From: Apostichopus japonicus
Taxonomy: Eukaryota; Echinodermata; Holothuroidea; Aspidochirotida; Stichopodidae
DNA length: 36,000 bases
NCBI RefSeq assembly: GCF_037975245.1
Contig: NC_092576.1
Coordinates: 1,812,501 to 1,848,500, forward strand
Direction: 5' to 3'
The translations under genes and the position numbers were made by a program. Numbering within the stretch: position 1 is the stretch's first letter; every line of letters starts with the position of its first letter. Positions 21,253 to 32,485 of this stretch are shown here, piece by piece. The notes under the pieces were generated by a model. That model was not told the DNA's origin. It ran no database searches and saw only the letters and a list, made by a program, of their open reading frames with translations.

Positions 21253-22059
21253 CTCAAGATATGTAAACTCAGCAGTTTTATAGGATAATGTTCGTCCCTG
21301 TGTAACCTTCAAAGAAAAAAGAATGACAGGGTTTTGTTGTTTTGCATTGGCTGGATGGCCATAAATTGTACATTGCCTTGACTAACGAGCAACTCCTTGT
21401 AACAAGCACAGTGCACTGTAAGCTATCTATGTCAGTCACTACTATAGGTATCTCCCTGTTGTCCTTGTTAAGTTGTACACTGGGTGTGCATGGGTGAGTT
21501 TATCATATCAAATTTGGTGGTATTGTCAATGCTTGCACAGTGGTTTACAACAATTACCATGGCTACTGTATATATGGGGAGCTCTATGATAACAGTGCAG
21601 AAATATTCCACCTATGTAGGCATGGTTTCCATAGACCTGGGAAAAAGATTTTTGACAATGAGGAACCATGGCAACTATCGCTATTTAAAGTGATATTGTA
21701 TTAACCTGACCTAGAAAAGTTAAGCTTATTATGGCAATGTATTGTGTTTACTAACATGTATGAACATAATTTGTTTTCCCCAGGGGACCTTGAGCTGGGC
21801 ATGATAGCTGTGCTGTTGTGTTGTGCTTTTTTCCCCCCATTTAACACAGAAAAGATGGAAGAATTTTGTGCAAAGGTTAAGATTGAAGTCTTTGAAAATA
21901 ATTTTAAAAATTTAGCATCGGGGATCGGGATTAATAGCAATTTGGGGTTACAATCAGCAGTTTCACATCGGCTTGAGAATTAGAGATACAGTATGGAAAA
22001 GATGTACAGTACTGTACATTATTAATGCAACTTCAAAATAAAATAAAACTGTGTGCAAA
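21253..22059. other. Intronic stretch, nothing recognised
   Basis: Two 79-codon open frames overlap on opposite strands near 21701-21983. Neither has a recognisable domain, and I do not support either as a gene. Confidence 0.5.
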
Positions 22060-22325
22060 CTGCTTATCCACTAGAGAGCCTGTGTAATAGAATGTGTAAA
22101 AGTAAGTTGGCCTGACGTTTCGATCCTAGCAGGATCTTCTTCAGAGGCTAAATGACAAGTTACAGTAACAGAGGGGACAAAAACACGCACAGAATACAGA
22201 CAGGTAAATGAGCACGGTGAACACAATGAGATGGATGAAAGGGGATTATAAGCAGAAAGCAACAGGAGAAGAGGAGAAGAAGGAGATAAACTGTGGAGGG
22301 ACAAAGAGAGGATTAAAGGCACTCA
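22060..22325 (-). mobile_element. Probable retroelement fragment carrying the hammerhead-like motif
   Basis: The minus-strand sequence contains the CTGAAGAAG...CGAAACGTC signature that recurs in retroelement-derived repeats of many animals (recalled, not searched). Upstream on that strand lies a pyrimidine-rich stretch. An 83-codon minus-strand frame covers the block but has no domain. The limits are approximate. Confidence 0.4.
22110..22148 (-). ncRNA. Hammerhead-ribozyme-like motif, probably degenerate
   Basis: Read on the minus strand, the order is GCCU (stem I), CUGAAGA (fits the CUGANGA core), one extra A, GAUCCU-GCU-AGGAUC (perfect 6-bp stem II), GAAAC, GUC, AGGC (stem I, perfect 4-bp partner). 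The GAAA core and the GUC cleavage triplet are in place. Two features argue against activity: the extra A before stem II, and a stem III of only two pairs with no loop, which cannot close in a single molecule. Short type I hammerheads occur in Penelope-like elements and can work as dimers. Activity here is unproven. Confidence 0.5.
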
Positions 22326-25300
22326 TGTGCATATATGCTGTTGTACTTTAAAGTATACATACATACAATACTGTACTGAATAGCATCAATGCATGTTCAA
22401 GAAAGATGTATGGCTGCATTATATTTTGAACATGACTTGCTTCATGTTCATGAATAACATTAGAAGGGATCGGGATCTTTTTTTCCAATTGTGGAATTAA
22501 ATAAAGTAGGACCCTGGACGCATCCATGTATTTTATAGCGGGCTGGATGGAGGATCAATGTCGGATGCAAGAGCATTAATTTATGCAAGCACGGAATGTG
22601 AATGATAATTTTCGACAAATCAATTAGTCGCGTCCGTCTCCCTTTAGACAGGTCTGTCGGTGTTCATGTCTCGTTCGGGTCTACCTTTAATACAGAATTT
22701 CCGTTCAGGCGACAGATGTAAAAGTCTTCTGCAGACGAAGGTTGATGTAGAAAGTTATTTCTTTTTACATCAAGGGTCCATAGCCCAAGTTACCCCTCAT
22801 GCATTCGGAGCATCCATTCTGAGGGGGTTGCTTAGATTGATCTGGTGGGTCGTGGCTCAGACTTCGATCTTGGAAGATCCTGGGCCGTGGGTCTATATGT
22901 TTTGTGGGTCATGGCTTCTTATAAGTCATTTTGGTATGTTCTGAGTACTCAAGTTGGCCACGGTTACTGTATGCAGTATCCTTTGGTCCCTCCAGTTAGA
23001 TTTAACATACATATAATGTGAACTTTACAGTACATGTTGCACTATCTATAGTACTAGCTAACTAAAGGTCACAGGACCTACTGTATGTACACTAAGGTAG
23101 ATAAATTGATGTGCACCTGTACTTATGTCCACACTCAATGTTGCCATTAAAATCTCATTTTATCACCTACCCTACAGTAATTAATGTACTGAACATGTGT
23201 GTGTATAAATGTGTGCACAGAATCAGGGTCAAGTAATTGCCAGTCTAGCATATCTGAGTGTAACTGTCAGATCTATGCAATATATTAGACTATATCAATT
23301 CTGTTTAAGTACTGTACTTGATTAGGAGACCATGCATTTGAGCCTACGATATCACAGGACGATTACACGGTACTATTCCTTCATGAAGAATGCGTAGTAT
23401 CCACGTAGAGCTTCTCATGTCCTAATTATTACTGTACATAGCTCTGTCTTGTATTGTACTTTGTACCTTTTAAAGACATCCTCTTCTTCATTGTGTACAT
23501 ATATGCTGTACTGTACATACATGTGCATGTGTACACATACTTACACACACAAACAGGCAGGCCTATTATAACAGTATGCCATTTCTCTTGCAATGTGTAA
23601 AAATTTAAAATGGCCTGCAAGTGGAAATGAATAATTTTCGACAGGGAAAATAAAGTAGATCTAGTATCATGTGTTAGCTACTTAGATCTGGGCATGTAAA
23701 AAACGGTCAAGATTTCTGTCTGAAATAATTTCCTGATTGAAAATATTGTGACATACTGTACTGTACACTGCAGTACCTGTGCTGTATTTATGTACAGTTG
23801 TGCTGTACGTATGCATGCATTGTAGTACTCAGATTTGCCTTAGCGGTGAAGTTAGGAATCGACTTTACTAAAGTTCACAGTGAATAACGACTGAACGCGA
23901 TGTGACCGCGACCATTAATTTCGAAAACTAAAGAAGCTTGTGCGCGACAGTTTTGTCAGGTTTTAAAGACTGTGTTTTCCAGTCGGATTCTGTATTAAAT
24001 TGAAGAGCTTTTGCGTACATGTGTATCTACACTGTACAGTTAGTCAGTTCAACTTATCTTGTTCTTTTGCTTCAATATAGAACTGTGTATTATGTACTGT
24101 GACATTTGTCTTGGTAAAGTATGTATGAGTCCACAGTACAGTCAGTTTATTTTACTTGATCAATTATCCAGGATTGAACTTTGAACTTTGTGAGCACTGG
24201 AGTTTATAAACAAACTAACGAAAGTACTTGTAATGATAACATGCCAGTCTGCCAATGTATAGCCCAGTACGTGCACAAATATATAGCAAGTACTTGTACT
24301 GCACTGTAAATATATTACATGGGTGAATTAGTCTTGTTATTGTAATGATATAGATGGCTATGAGATTCCTTTATGTACATCGGTACCTATACCGTATCAT
24401 AGCACTGTGCAGTGGCATCACAACATTACTGCACAGCTGAAAGAAATTCTGTTGGATGGTACTGCGTACATGCCGTTTATATACATGTATATTTACTTCA
24501 CTCCCCTCTTTAATATCTGCAAACATTTATTTGCACTTTCTGAAAATTTTGGAATATTTATCTGGTATCTGAGTGATGTGTAATAATAATTTGCACTAAA
24601 TGAATGTAAAGGTCTGTTTACATGTGGACATAATTCTGCAGTAAGCTTTTACAGTAGCAAATAGATATATATTACAAGCCTCTGTGGTTACTGTACGTAC
24701 AGACGTTACTTTCTGGAAGTTCTTTCTCATGAATGGAGCACGCACTGTGCTATTTCAAGCACTGCTTTCAAGCATATATAGAATTAAGCCTTTATTCTCT
24801 AACAAGAATCCTGATAATTGTTGCAGGATGTACAGTACATGTATGTGATATCCATTGGAAGGAACCAGTGAGGTTATCCGATCGCAGTAACGATCCATGA
24901 CAAGGAATAAGAAAAATATATTCCGTGAGGATTTCATTCAATTGATACAATCTGTGTAATTCTTGCTGAGATACTTTTTGGACTACATTTGGATGTTATC
25001 TGAGCTTAAATTCCACCTGTAAGCAATACAGTACATGTTTTCATTGCTCATGGTTATGCATGGGATCAAATTGGAGTACTTATAAAGTTTACTGCCTTAA
25101 ATTCTCTAGGTAATTCATTACCTCTCAAATGAAACAGTGGATGTAATATTTAGCATAGATGTTTAAATTCTGCAAGATTAACAGCCTCCATGGAAGGTAA
25201 GTCATACATGTGAAAATTGCAAAAACTTTTAAAGGTGTTTTTAAAAATTTATTTCTATACTCTCTTAATACCTGTCTCCTAAGTGTGTACAGTATTGATG

Positions 25301-27989
25301 CATGAATGTATACATGTATAGTGTACATCCGTACGTACACGCATACATACACACATGCACGCACCCATGTTGATCCATATGTCTTTAACATACACACATA
25401 CATCATGATACTGTACATATATACATGCACCACAATCTACCAAGCTTTAGTAACAACTGCAGTAAAAGCCTTGCCCTATCCCTCCCCTCCCCCACTCCAT
25501 TGACCCTCCATAGGGTAACTGCCCTTTTCTTTGCACTTCTACCATTCCACAATCGATGCCAAAGGAGATGGGGTACTACTGTAATAGTGAAATTACTGTC
25601 AATCTTCAACAGCCTTAGAACCAGTTAAGTTGTGCGGTTTTAAGTCACAATTTATACAGCAGTTTTAATTTTAATTCACTAAATGTTTATATAGCCTGAG
25701 CTGATGTTACATTTCGTTGACATGCAGTCTGTGTACTGGAACTGGCCTGCTCTAGGGTCACGGTACCTTAGCTGACCAGCATGAACACCCCTGGTACTAT
25801 ACTATGTGTACAACCATAACTTGTATGTTGAATATCTGTTGTGTACATGTATGTACATGTATGCATTTCATCGATACACTAAAACTATGTCTGGACTTAA
25901 GTCTTAGGTACAAATATCTAATTGTCTAATAATTGATTGCTGGGAATAATTTGAGGGGTTGAGAGAACATGATATATATGTGTTTATCAGTAAGTTATTA
26001 ATTCAGAAGTTGATGCTCACGTGGCTAGCTAACCTTACCAAAGTCTAAGCCTCTGTTTTATGTTAAAAAAAAAAAAAATTCACAAAATTCAGGAAATACT
26101 AGTATATCACGGAAAGGTCAGCATTGTATAGACATGCACCTTGAACAGCTGAGCTGTTAAAGCAACACAGTTTTGTAATAACATTATTTTATGAATTCTC
26201 CTTGTCAAAAGTAGGATGCTGTGGGGGTGGGGAAGGGTGCGGAGGGCAGCTGCAGCATCATGCAGCCAGGCTGCATTTATAAGATATTTACTGTAATCTA
26301 TTGAATAGTTTCACATGATAATAATCCAATGTTGTCCTCAAGAGTACAAACTGGTAGTGTGTAGTTGGTGCAGGTAGGAGCGTGAGTACACACTTTTTGT
26401 CGTTGTTGCCGAGTACGCAAGAGGACACACCCGATCTGCTGTGAGTGCCACAGTAGTACTTGCGAGTACAATTACTAGTACACGCTAGAGTACAGACAGA
26501 CATGCATTTCTCAATGTGTTGTACTAAACATCAATTGGGAGTTAACATTAATTAAATGTAGGAAAGCCACGCAGACAGGTACAGTAGTTGTTTTATAAAA
26601 ATCACTTGTTGCTGTTGGCATAATTTAGAAATCGCAGAAGAAACAATGGATAGCATTTAAATTGCTAACTACAAAGTACTACTAAATTACTAATTACAGT
26701 ATGTAAAATGTGCAAGCTTGTTAAGTATGATTTGAGTCGAATACCCCTTCCACTCTACTAGGTATAGTTTCGTGGGCCTACATACTGTGTACACACAATA
26801 GATATGACTGTTGGATCATGATGTCTGCATGATTTTGTTCATATGCATGTTGTAGAGGGATAAACATGCCTAAGTAGTTACAATGGAAATTGTGAATAAG
26901 ATTCAGCATGTATCGATTCAGAGACTTGCTTTACAGACTTTCTGTACATACTCTAGGGCAGTCAGTCACTGAACATGCACAGTTACTGTACACTACGTAG
27001 TGCAGTCACTGTATACATTGTTACAGGGAAGTCTATATTATTAACACTGTACATACGGTTGATCATTGTCACAGGTAAACTGATGTACCTGTCTGATCTG
27101 CAGACACGTACATTATGAGAGGAGACAGAAGGTGAAACCTTACATTAGCCGCTGCTGAGGTAGAGTGCATCTTAAAGTGCCGTGTACCGAACACGTTTGT
27201 TATGACGATATGCATCAAGATGGTGGTGTATGTGTGAATTGTACACGACAGAGATTATTGAAATTTTTCCCAGAATTACTTGGGATCGGAGCTACTGTAG
27301 CTAGCTAGCTCACAAGTTAGTGGATTGTGGCGAGGGATACAGTTTTTGTTATAAATAGTAAATTATGCAGAAATACTCTACATACAGTTAAAATAGACAG
27401 TATGCCTGTATGTTTTCATGTTAGTGTCCTTAAATTGTTTATCTTAGAATTGATGATAATTTGTTTGGATGTTTATATAATAATGAATAAATGATCCATA
27501 AAGTAGAGAGCTACTGTACACACTGTTTAAAGGAGAGCTGCCTTCTGTACATAGATGTGCAGCAGTGTCTGGCATTTCTGTCAAGATATATAATATGGTC
27601 AATCTTGCTTTTTGAAATGAAGCAAGGTTTAATAAACCTTCAAAAATTTGGGATGGAGTGAAAGAAATATATCGAAGAAAAAGGGCATTTTTAAATTTTT
27701 TTATACATCCAAAATTTGTAGGCTATGAATAGTTTTGTATGGAGACCTGTGTATACTGTTAAATAATAACAACTCCCAGATCAGTCGTAGCCAACAGGTT
27801 GATGTAATCACGTCACTATCGGTGAGATTGATGGGTGCATCCATTTACTGTAAGTACATGTGTACACAACATACTGTATTGGTTAATGGTCATGCAATTG
27901 TCCAGAGTGACCTAACTTAATGACAAGATCCAGATTTGTAAAATGATAGAACATTAATTGTACTGTACATGTAAACTACGTACTGTACA
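22326..27989. other. Long intronic stretch without a supported gene
   Basis: A 94-codon frame at 22660-22944 sits in somewhat more GC-rich sequence, but I recognise no domain. GT/AC-rich microsatellite-like segments occur near 23480-23550 and 25290-25430. An A-run lies near 26066-26079. TACTGTA and GTACAGT words are frequent throughout. Confidence 0.45.
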
Positions 27990-28027
27990 TATTCCCCCCC
28001 CACCCCCCACCCTCCCCCTCCCCCTCC
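27990..28027. repeat. C-rich tract
   Basis: A run of CCCCCCCC, CCCCCC and CCCCCTCCCCCTCC with little interruption. The minus strand could form a G-quadruplex. It is followed by a long T-run near 28080-28094. Confidence 0.8.
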
Positions 28028-28611
28028 TGTACATAAGGTAACTCTTTTAACATTGCATTGTAACATATCTACTATAAATTTTTTTTTTTTTTTAAAACTT
28101 TAAACTGAGGGGCCAATTACTATATCCCTGCATAAAAAAAATTGCAACATTGGTTTCCATGAGTGCCAGTTCATGCAAATACTGTTTCTATGAACCAGAT
28201 GTAAGCAGCAAGTGTCTCAATTAATTTTCGCAGTTATGTACATTCGTCAATTACGTATTATAATTCGTAGAGCCAGTTTCCCAATTTTTAAGGCGGATGT
28301 TTTCAAAATCTTGGGAATAAAAAAAACGGGAGGTTTCCAGACATTTATTAATTTTGCTAATTTATATATCACTTTAATATCATGGCAACAGTACTGACGT
28401 GATAAAAACCTGTTCCAAATTCTAACCTAGTGGCAGAGATCTTCATAAACTGCACGGTATGTCTTTCTGAGACCTAGGCTATAAGGACGAAAGTTCGATG
28501 TAAACCCTGGTTTCCATCGCACCCCATACTGGCAGCACTGTTAAACATGTCTGACTTTATCCTGCTGCTAGTTAGGGCATAATTAGGAGTAAAACAATTC
28601 AGTGAGAGGAT

Positions 28612-29077
28612 TTGACAGACAGACAGGTGGACGGACAGACGGACAGAACAGACGGGAATGACAGACAGACACATACAGTTTGTAAACAATGGCGACCCAC
28701 GTACAGGAATGTAGTTTCAATGATTAGTTGGTTCTGTGTAACTGTACAGTACAACAATTGGAGCTGTTTTTAAAGAGATTTTTTGTGAACAGACAGTTTT
28801 TTTTGTGAGATTTATTTGTGAACAGACAGACAGACACTTTAATACAAAATGAGATAACTGTGCAGCTGGTACAGTAGTTCACAGACAGGGTAATGTCTTG
28901 GAAGAGATAAAAGTTATGTACTGTGCATGTAGCTGTGAAGATGAACCGACTGACAAAGTGAAGGTGTCCAACTACATCCGCTGCCTCACATTTTCTGAAG
29001 TCGGTTTTAACTCTACAGTAGATGCAGTTCTTTAGCTGGGGATTGTATGTCACTATGTAGACAGACAGACAGACACA
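28612..29077. repeat. Three dispersed (GACA)n patches
   Basis: CAGACAGA runs occur at 28612-28674 (longest, with GGACGGAC variants), 28784-28837 (two short patches, each preceded by TTTGTGAACAGACAG) and 29058-29077. The repeated flank in the middle pair suggests a small local duplication. No gene is supported from 28028 to 29077. Confidence 0.7.
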
Positions 29078-29758
29078 TTAGAAACTTACAGTGATTATAT
29101 TTCAGTCGTTATACTCCGTGATTATGATTCAGTGATGATATTATTCCCTAAAATATGGAATTGGTGTTTTCATGTTGGTATATATACATTTATAATATAT
29201 TTTTACAGGCAAGTTAAACATGTGCCCTATAACTTCATACAAAGGTCATACAGTACAGTGTCTGACCATACTCTCTACAGTATTGTAAGAGTTCATAATT
29301 AATTTGTACCGTGAACTGGTTTTCAGAGAAAGTTCAAACGAACATCGCCATGGATCTACTGATCATGAATTCAGGAAGATGTATAAAATCACTTGAAAGA
29401 TGAGAAAGATGAGAATGAATGAAAGGTCAGCTCCTCGAATTCTTTTGACCAACTGTCTGAACAAGTTGTCATTATTGTGGCTGCCACATGCATTCAATTT
29501 CCTATAATATTAACTCCACAGCCCGGACATAATATACACTGTATGCATACACGTTCCACTTTTAGTAACATTGTCATTGCTGCTGCAAGTTAGTGAAAAG
29601 TATTCATGAATATACATTAAGTATGTATATAGCCACACCAAAACCTCAAGTTGTTTTCATCTCTCAAAACAAGTTATAATGTGGCAAGTTGCATTGCCTC
29701 AATTAGTACACGTGGTATTGTATGATACTACATGTGATGCAGTATTTCTTGGGTTATG
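29078..29758. other. Intronic stretch, nothing recognised
   Basis: AT-rich sequence without any supported gene or repeat. Confidence 0.5.
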
Positions 29759-29776
29759 GTTAGGGTTAACCCTAAC
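29759..29776. repeat. 18-bp telomere-like palindrome
   Basis: GTTAGGGTTAACCCTAAC is a perfect palindrome in which TTAGGG meets CCCTAA head to head. Degenerate neighbours (GGTTAT before, GATTAACACTAACC after) extend the pattern slightly. Confidence 0.7.
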
Positions 29777-29995
29777 GATTAACACTAACCTAAAGGGTTT
29801 TCCCGGTCCACAAGATACATCATTCATTGGGCTGTTTCATGCATGATGACATTGCTCGACATATTAAACCGTGTAATAAACAGTTCTCTTGGAGGATTGG
29901 CTGATAGCCTGGATTGACGCAGACTTAAATACTAACGATAATATACTCGAAATGAAAGATCATTTGACATGCTCTCACATCTCTTCTCTTCACAG

Positions 29996-30096
29996 ACGTA
30001 CAAGAGCTCGCCACCAAAACCCTTCACATCCAATCCAAGAAGTACTACCTCGATGTCAAACAGAACAGGAGAGGGCGCTTCCTCAAAATAGCCGAG
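29996..30096 (+). CDS. PURA: PUR-alpha-like protein, exon 2 (first half of PUR repeat I)
   Basis: Preceded by a strong acceptor (CTCTTCTCTTCACAG) and followed by donor GTGAGG. The first two bases complete the split Asp codon from exon 1. The next 33 codons encode [20 protein letters not shown] and then [13 protein letters not shown]. Human PURA has [33 protein letters not shown] at this place, so the match is nearly residue for residue. This covers the first beta-strands of PUR repeat I, including the KQN...GRFLKI surface implicated in nucleic-acid contact. It ends in phase 0, just before the conserved Val. An A-run of about 20 bases begins shortly after the donor. Confidence 0.95.
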
Positions 30097-32263
30097 GTGA
30101 GGACAGTAAAAAAAAAAAAAAAAAAAAGCTCATTCCCCCCGCAATTTAGGCTTCCTACACTTTGTGATGGAGCTGTCTCCTCGCAACACACAGATTCGGT
30201 TATTTTACCACGGTATTGGAAAATTAGTAATTTTGAACAGTGGTATGCAGGGAAAAAAGGATCTGGAGAGTGGACATGCCCCCCCCCTGATACCCCTATG
30301 GCCCCTCCATTTACAGTTATGGGTCTACATAAATAAGTCGGGGAAATGAAGATTTTCTCCCTCCCCTGCACCTTCATCTTTGACATCTGTACAAGTCACC
30401 GTTTTTAAAGAAGGGAAAGTAACCCACACTTATACGGATAGTTGTATCTGCCGTGCCCTTGCCAAAGAAATATTAAATTTGCTATTAATGATACTGAGTG
30501 GAAAATGCCTCAAATAAGGTGTTGGCAGGTACATCAAACCTAGATATTTCAAGTTGAATTTATTTAAATACATGTATTATATGTGACGACCCTTCCTCTT
30601 TAACAGGTGTGTCTCCATTGTACGTACACACTTTCCCATACTGTACATGTACAGTATATACCTAAACTAACCAATTGGTAAACATAATTTTGTGCTCTAA
30701 CGCCCTCTGTAGCCTACTTCTAAGTTCAGGGTCACCGACCTTTTCTCATCTAGCCAAGAGGTAATATACAAGGATGGCTTTCCACCTGTTTTGCATTTTA
30801 ATGTCCATGATGACTGGGAGTGATTTTAGAAATGTGGCTGCTAGACAAATCTGTCTCCCCCCCCCTCGCCCTTTTATTTTGCTGGCCTATTATGTCACCT
30901 ATAAACTTATAGGCATTGCAATTAGCTCATTTGGGTGTTAGAAGGAATGTACATAATGATCAAACTATAAGTAAAATATTAGAAGTTGAAGTAGGGGTTG
31001 TTACGTTGAAATATTTATCAAAGTTCACATGTTGACTTCAATATGAGCAGGAAAATGTTAAGTACACACGTATAAATCTGAATATCACAGACAGTGTTGT
31101 GTCATGTGCACTGCACTGTCCTTTGATTGAACTCTATTGGTTAACCACATTATAGTTGGTAACAAGTGGTGGTGGTAAAATGATCAGTATGGGGCAGCAC
31201 TAATAAGGACCAGTTTAATACATAACCATGCATAATCTTCAAATTGCTCTGGTTAACCACATAATGACCGGATCAGTTGGGTGGTCTCTGTTTAATAACA
31301 TACCCTCAGTGATGGCATTATGGTCACTCACCCATCTGACATTACAGGAACTATTCAGTCAGGACTCTTTTGTTATAATATTTACTGTCATAGCTTTGTT
31401 GACTAATTCTTGTCCTGGGGGCTTTTCCTGTTACTTCCAATGCTGCACAGTTTGTCAGAGTTTGTGGTATGTTAAGGAAAATCGGTCTGTTACTGTGCCA
31501 TGGTATCTTTGTAATCACAAAATGTGTTTATTAATACAGTTTGCATATAAAAATTCACACAAATGTTGCATTTAAGCAAATGGACATTTTGATGGTAAAT
31601 TGGTACAGCCAAATGCAAGAAAAAGGGGTTGACATGACAGTTTTATCAAGAGTTTTATCAAGATACTGTGTACAGTAAGTTGATAAAGGAGTCTTCGATC
31701 AACTTTAGGAGGCTAGACCAAGTTTTGGACATTCTCCAAACTGAGTGGCATTCCCTTGTCATGGAAGTCTACTGGAAGTCTACTTGTCCATTGCACAAAC
31801 ATGTTTGCAAGTTTTTCAAGCCTCATGGAGAGGGGGGGGGGAGGGGCTGGGAGGTAGGGTGTGGGGCTTGTTAACACCTAGAGGGTTTTTTCTTCAACTT
31901 CGATGCAATTGCCAGTCCTTGTGGTGTGTGAAGATGAACCTGTTTTATACTGCATTGTACTTGAATGTTCACAAATGTGAAGAATAAATTATGCATCAAA
32001 ATGTTAAACAAACACCGGTCGAAGTTTATTCGTAATTTATCCGAAAACCAAGATAACATTGACATATAAGTAGCGGTAATAATAATAACCGTGTCGGTTC
32101 ATTAATAGGTTCGATCGACTGAAGCCGAGACATTCCCCAGAATGAATTTTACATTTACATTAAATATATTTAAATTTTGAATTGAAATTGTCAAAGTTGT
32201 TGCCCAAACTTGTTGTTCTTTTCCTTCCCTCCTCCCCCCTCCCCCCTTCCCCGACGATTTTAG
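30097..32263 (+). other. Intron 2 of the PUR gene (2.2 kb)
   Basis: A phase 0 intron with donor GTGAGG and acceptor CGACGATTTTAG after a C/T-rich tract near 32220-32252. It contains an A-run near 30108-30127, C-rich patches near 30280-30290 and 30857-30866, and two related segments at 31395-31526 and 31867-31979. No gene is seen. Confidence 0.85.
31395..31979 (+). repeat. Two diverged copies of a ~115-130-bp segment
   Basis: Segments 31395-31526 and 31867-31979 align with gaps: both run TTGTTRAC, then a GGG-CTTTT-like step, then TTGTGGTRTGT, then AATCACAAAATGTG or TGTTCACAAATGTG. Conceptual translations share CQSLWxVKxN. The similarity could reflect a repeated old mobile element; I recognise no protein family. 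Confidence 0.5.
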
Positions 32264-32485
32264 GTCCCAGGTCGTGGCCCAAAGAAGAGGCTAACACTGC
32301 GCATGCCTGCGGCGGCGGAGTTACGAGATTACCTTACAGATTTCAGTGAGCATTACGCACAGCTGGGACCAGCAAACCCAGACAACATCCCAGAAGACGG
32401 ACGGATAAAGAGCGAACAGATCATCTCCGACAACAGAAGATACTATCTAGACCTGAAGGAGAATAACAGAGGTCGCTTCCTAAAA
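32264..32485 (+). CDS. PURA: PUR-alpha-like protein, exon 3 (end of repeat I, start of repeat II)
   Basis: An AG acceptor after a pyrimidine tract, 74 in-frame codons, then donor GTAAGA. The exon opens with [12 protein letters not shown], matching human VGAGGNKSRLTL. The helix [18 protein letters not shown] corresponds to human [18 protein letters not shown]. After a linker shorter than the human one ([11 protein letters not shown]), repeat II begins with [20 protein letters not shown] and then NRGRFLK, against human [27 protein letters not shown]. The exon starts and ends in phase 0. Repeat II and the dimerising repeat III are incomplete or absent in this window. PURA, PURB and PURG cannot be told apart in an invertebrate single-copy orthologue. 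Confidence 0.96.

Larger units (their letters stand above)
9898..29995 (+). other. Intron 1 of the PUR gene (~20.1 kb)
   Basis: The intron runs from the GTGAGT donor to an acceptor with the pyrimidine-rich tract CTCTTCTCTTCACAG. It is phase 1. Most of the window's arrays and mobile-element remnants lie inside it, and no other gene is supported within it on either strand. Confidence 0.8.

Noticed and set aside
22660-22944. 94-codon forward frame in slightly GC-richer DNA
   Set aside because: No recognisable domain and no supporting signals; it could be part of an unidentified repeat.
27153-27180. let-7-like seed TGAGGTAG
   Set aside because: Only the seed matches; the rest differs from let-7 and the downstream sequence does not form the required hairpin.
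30108-30127. Poly-A tract after exon 2 as the 3' end of a processed copy
   Set aside because: Exon 2 is followed by a proper splice donor, and the reading continues into exon 3 in the correct phase.
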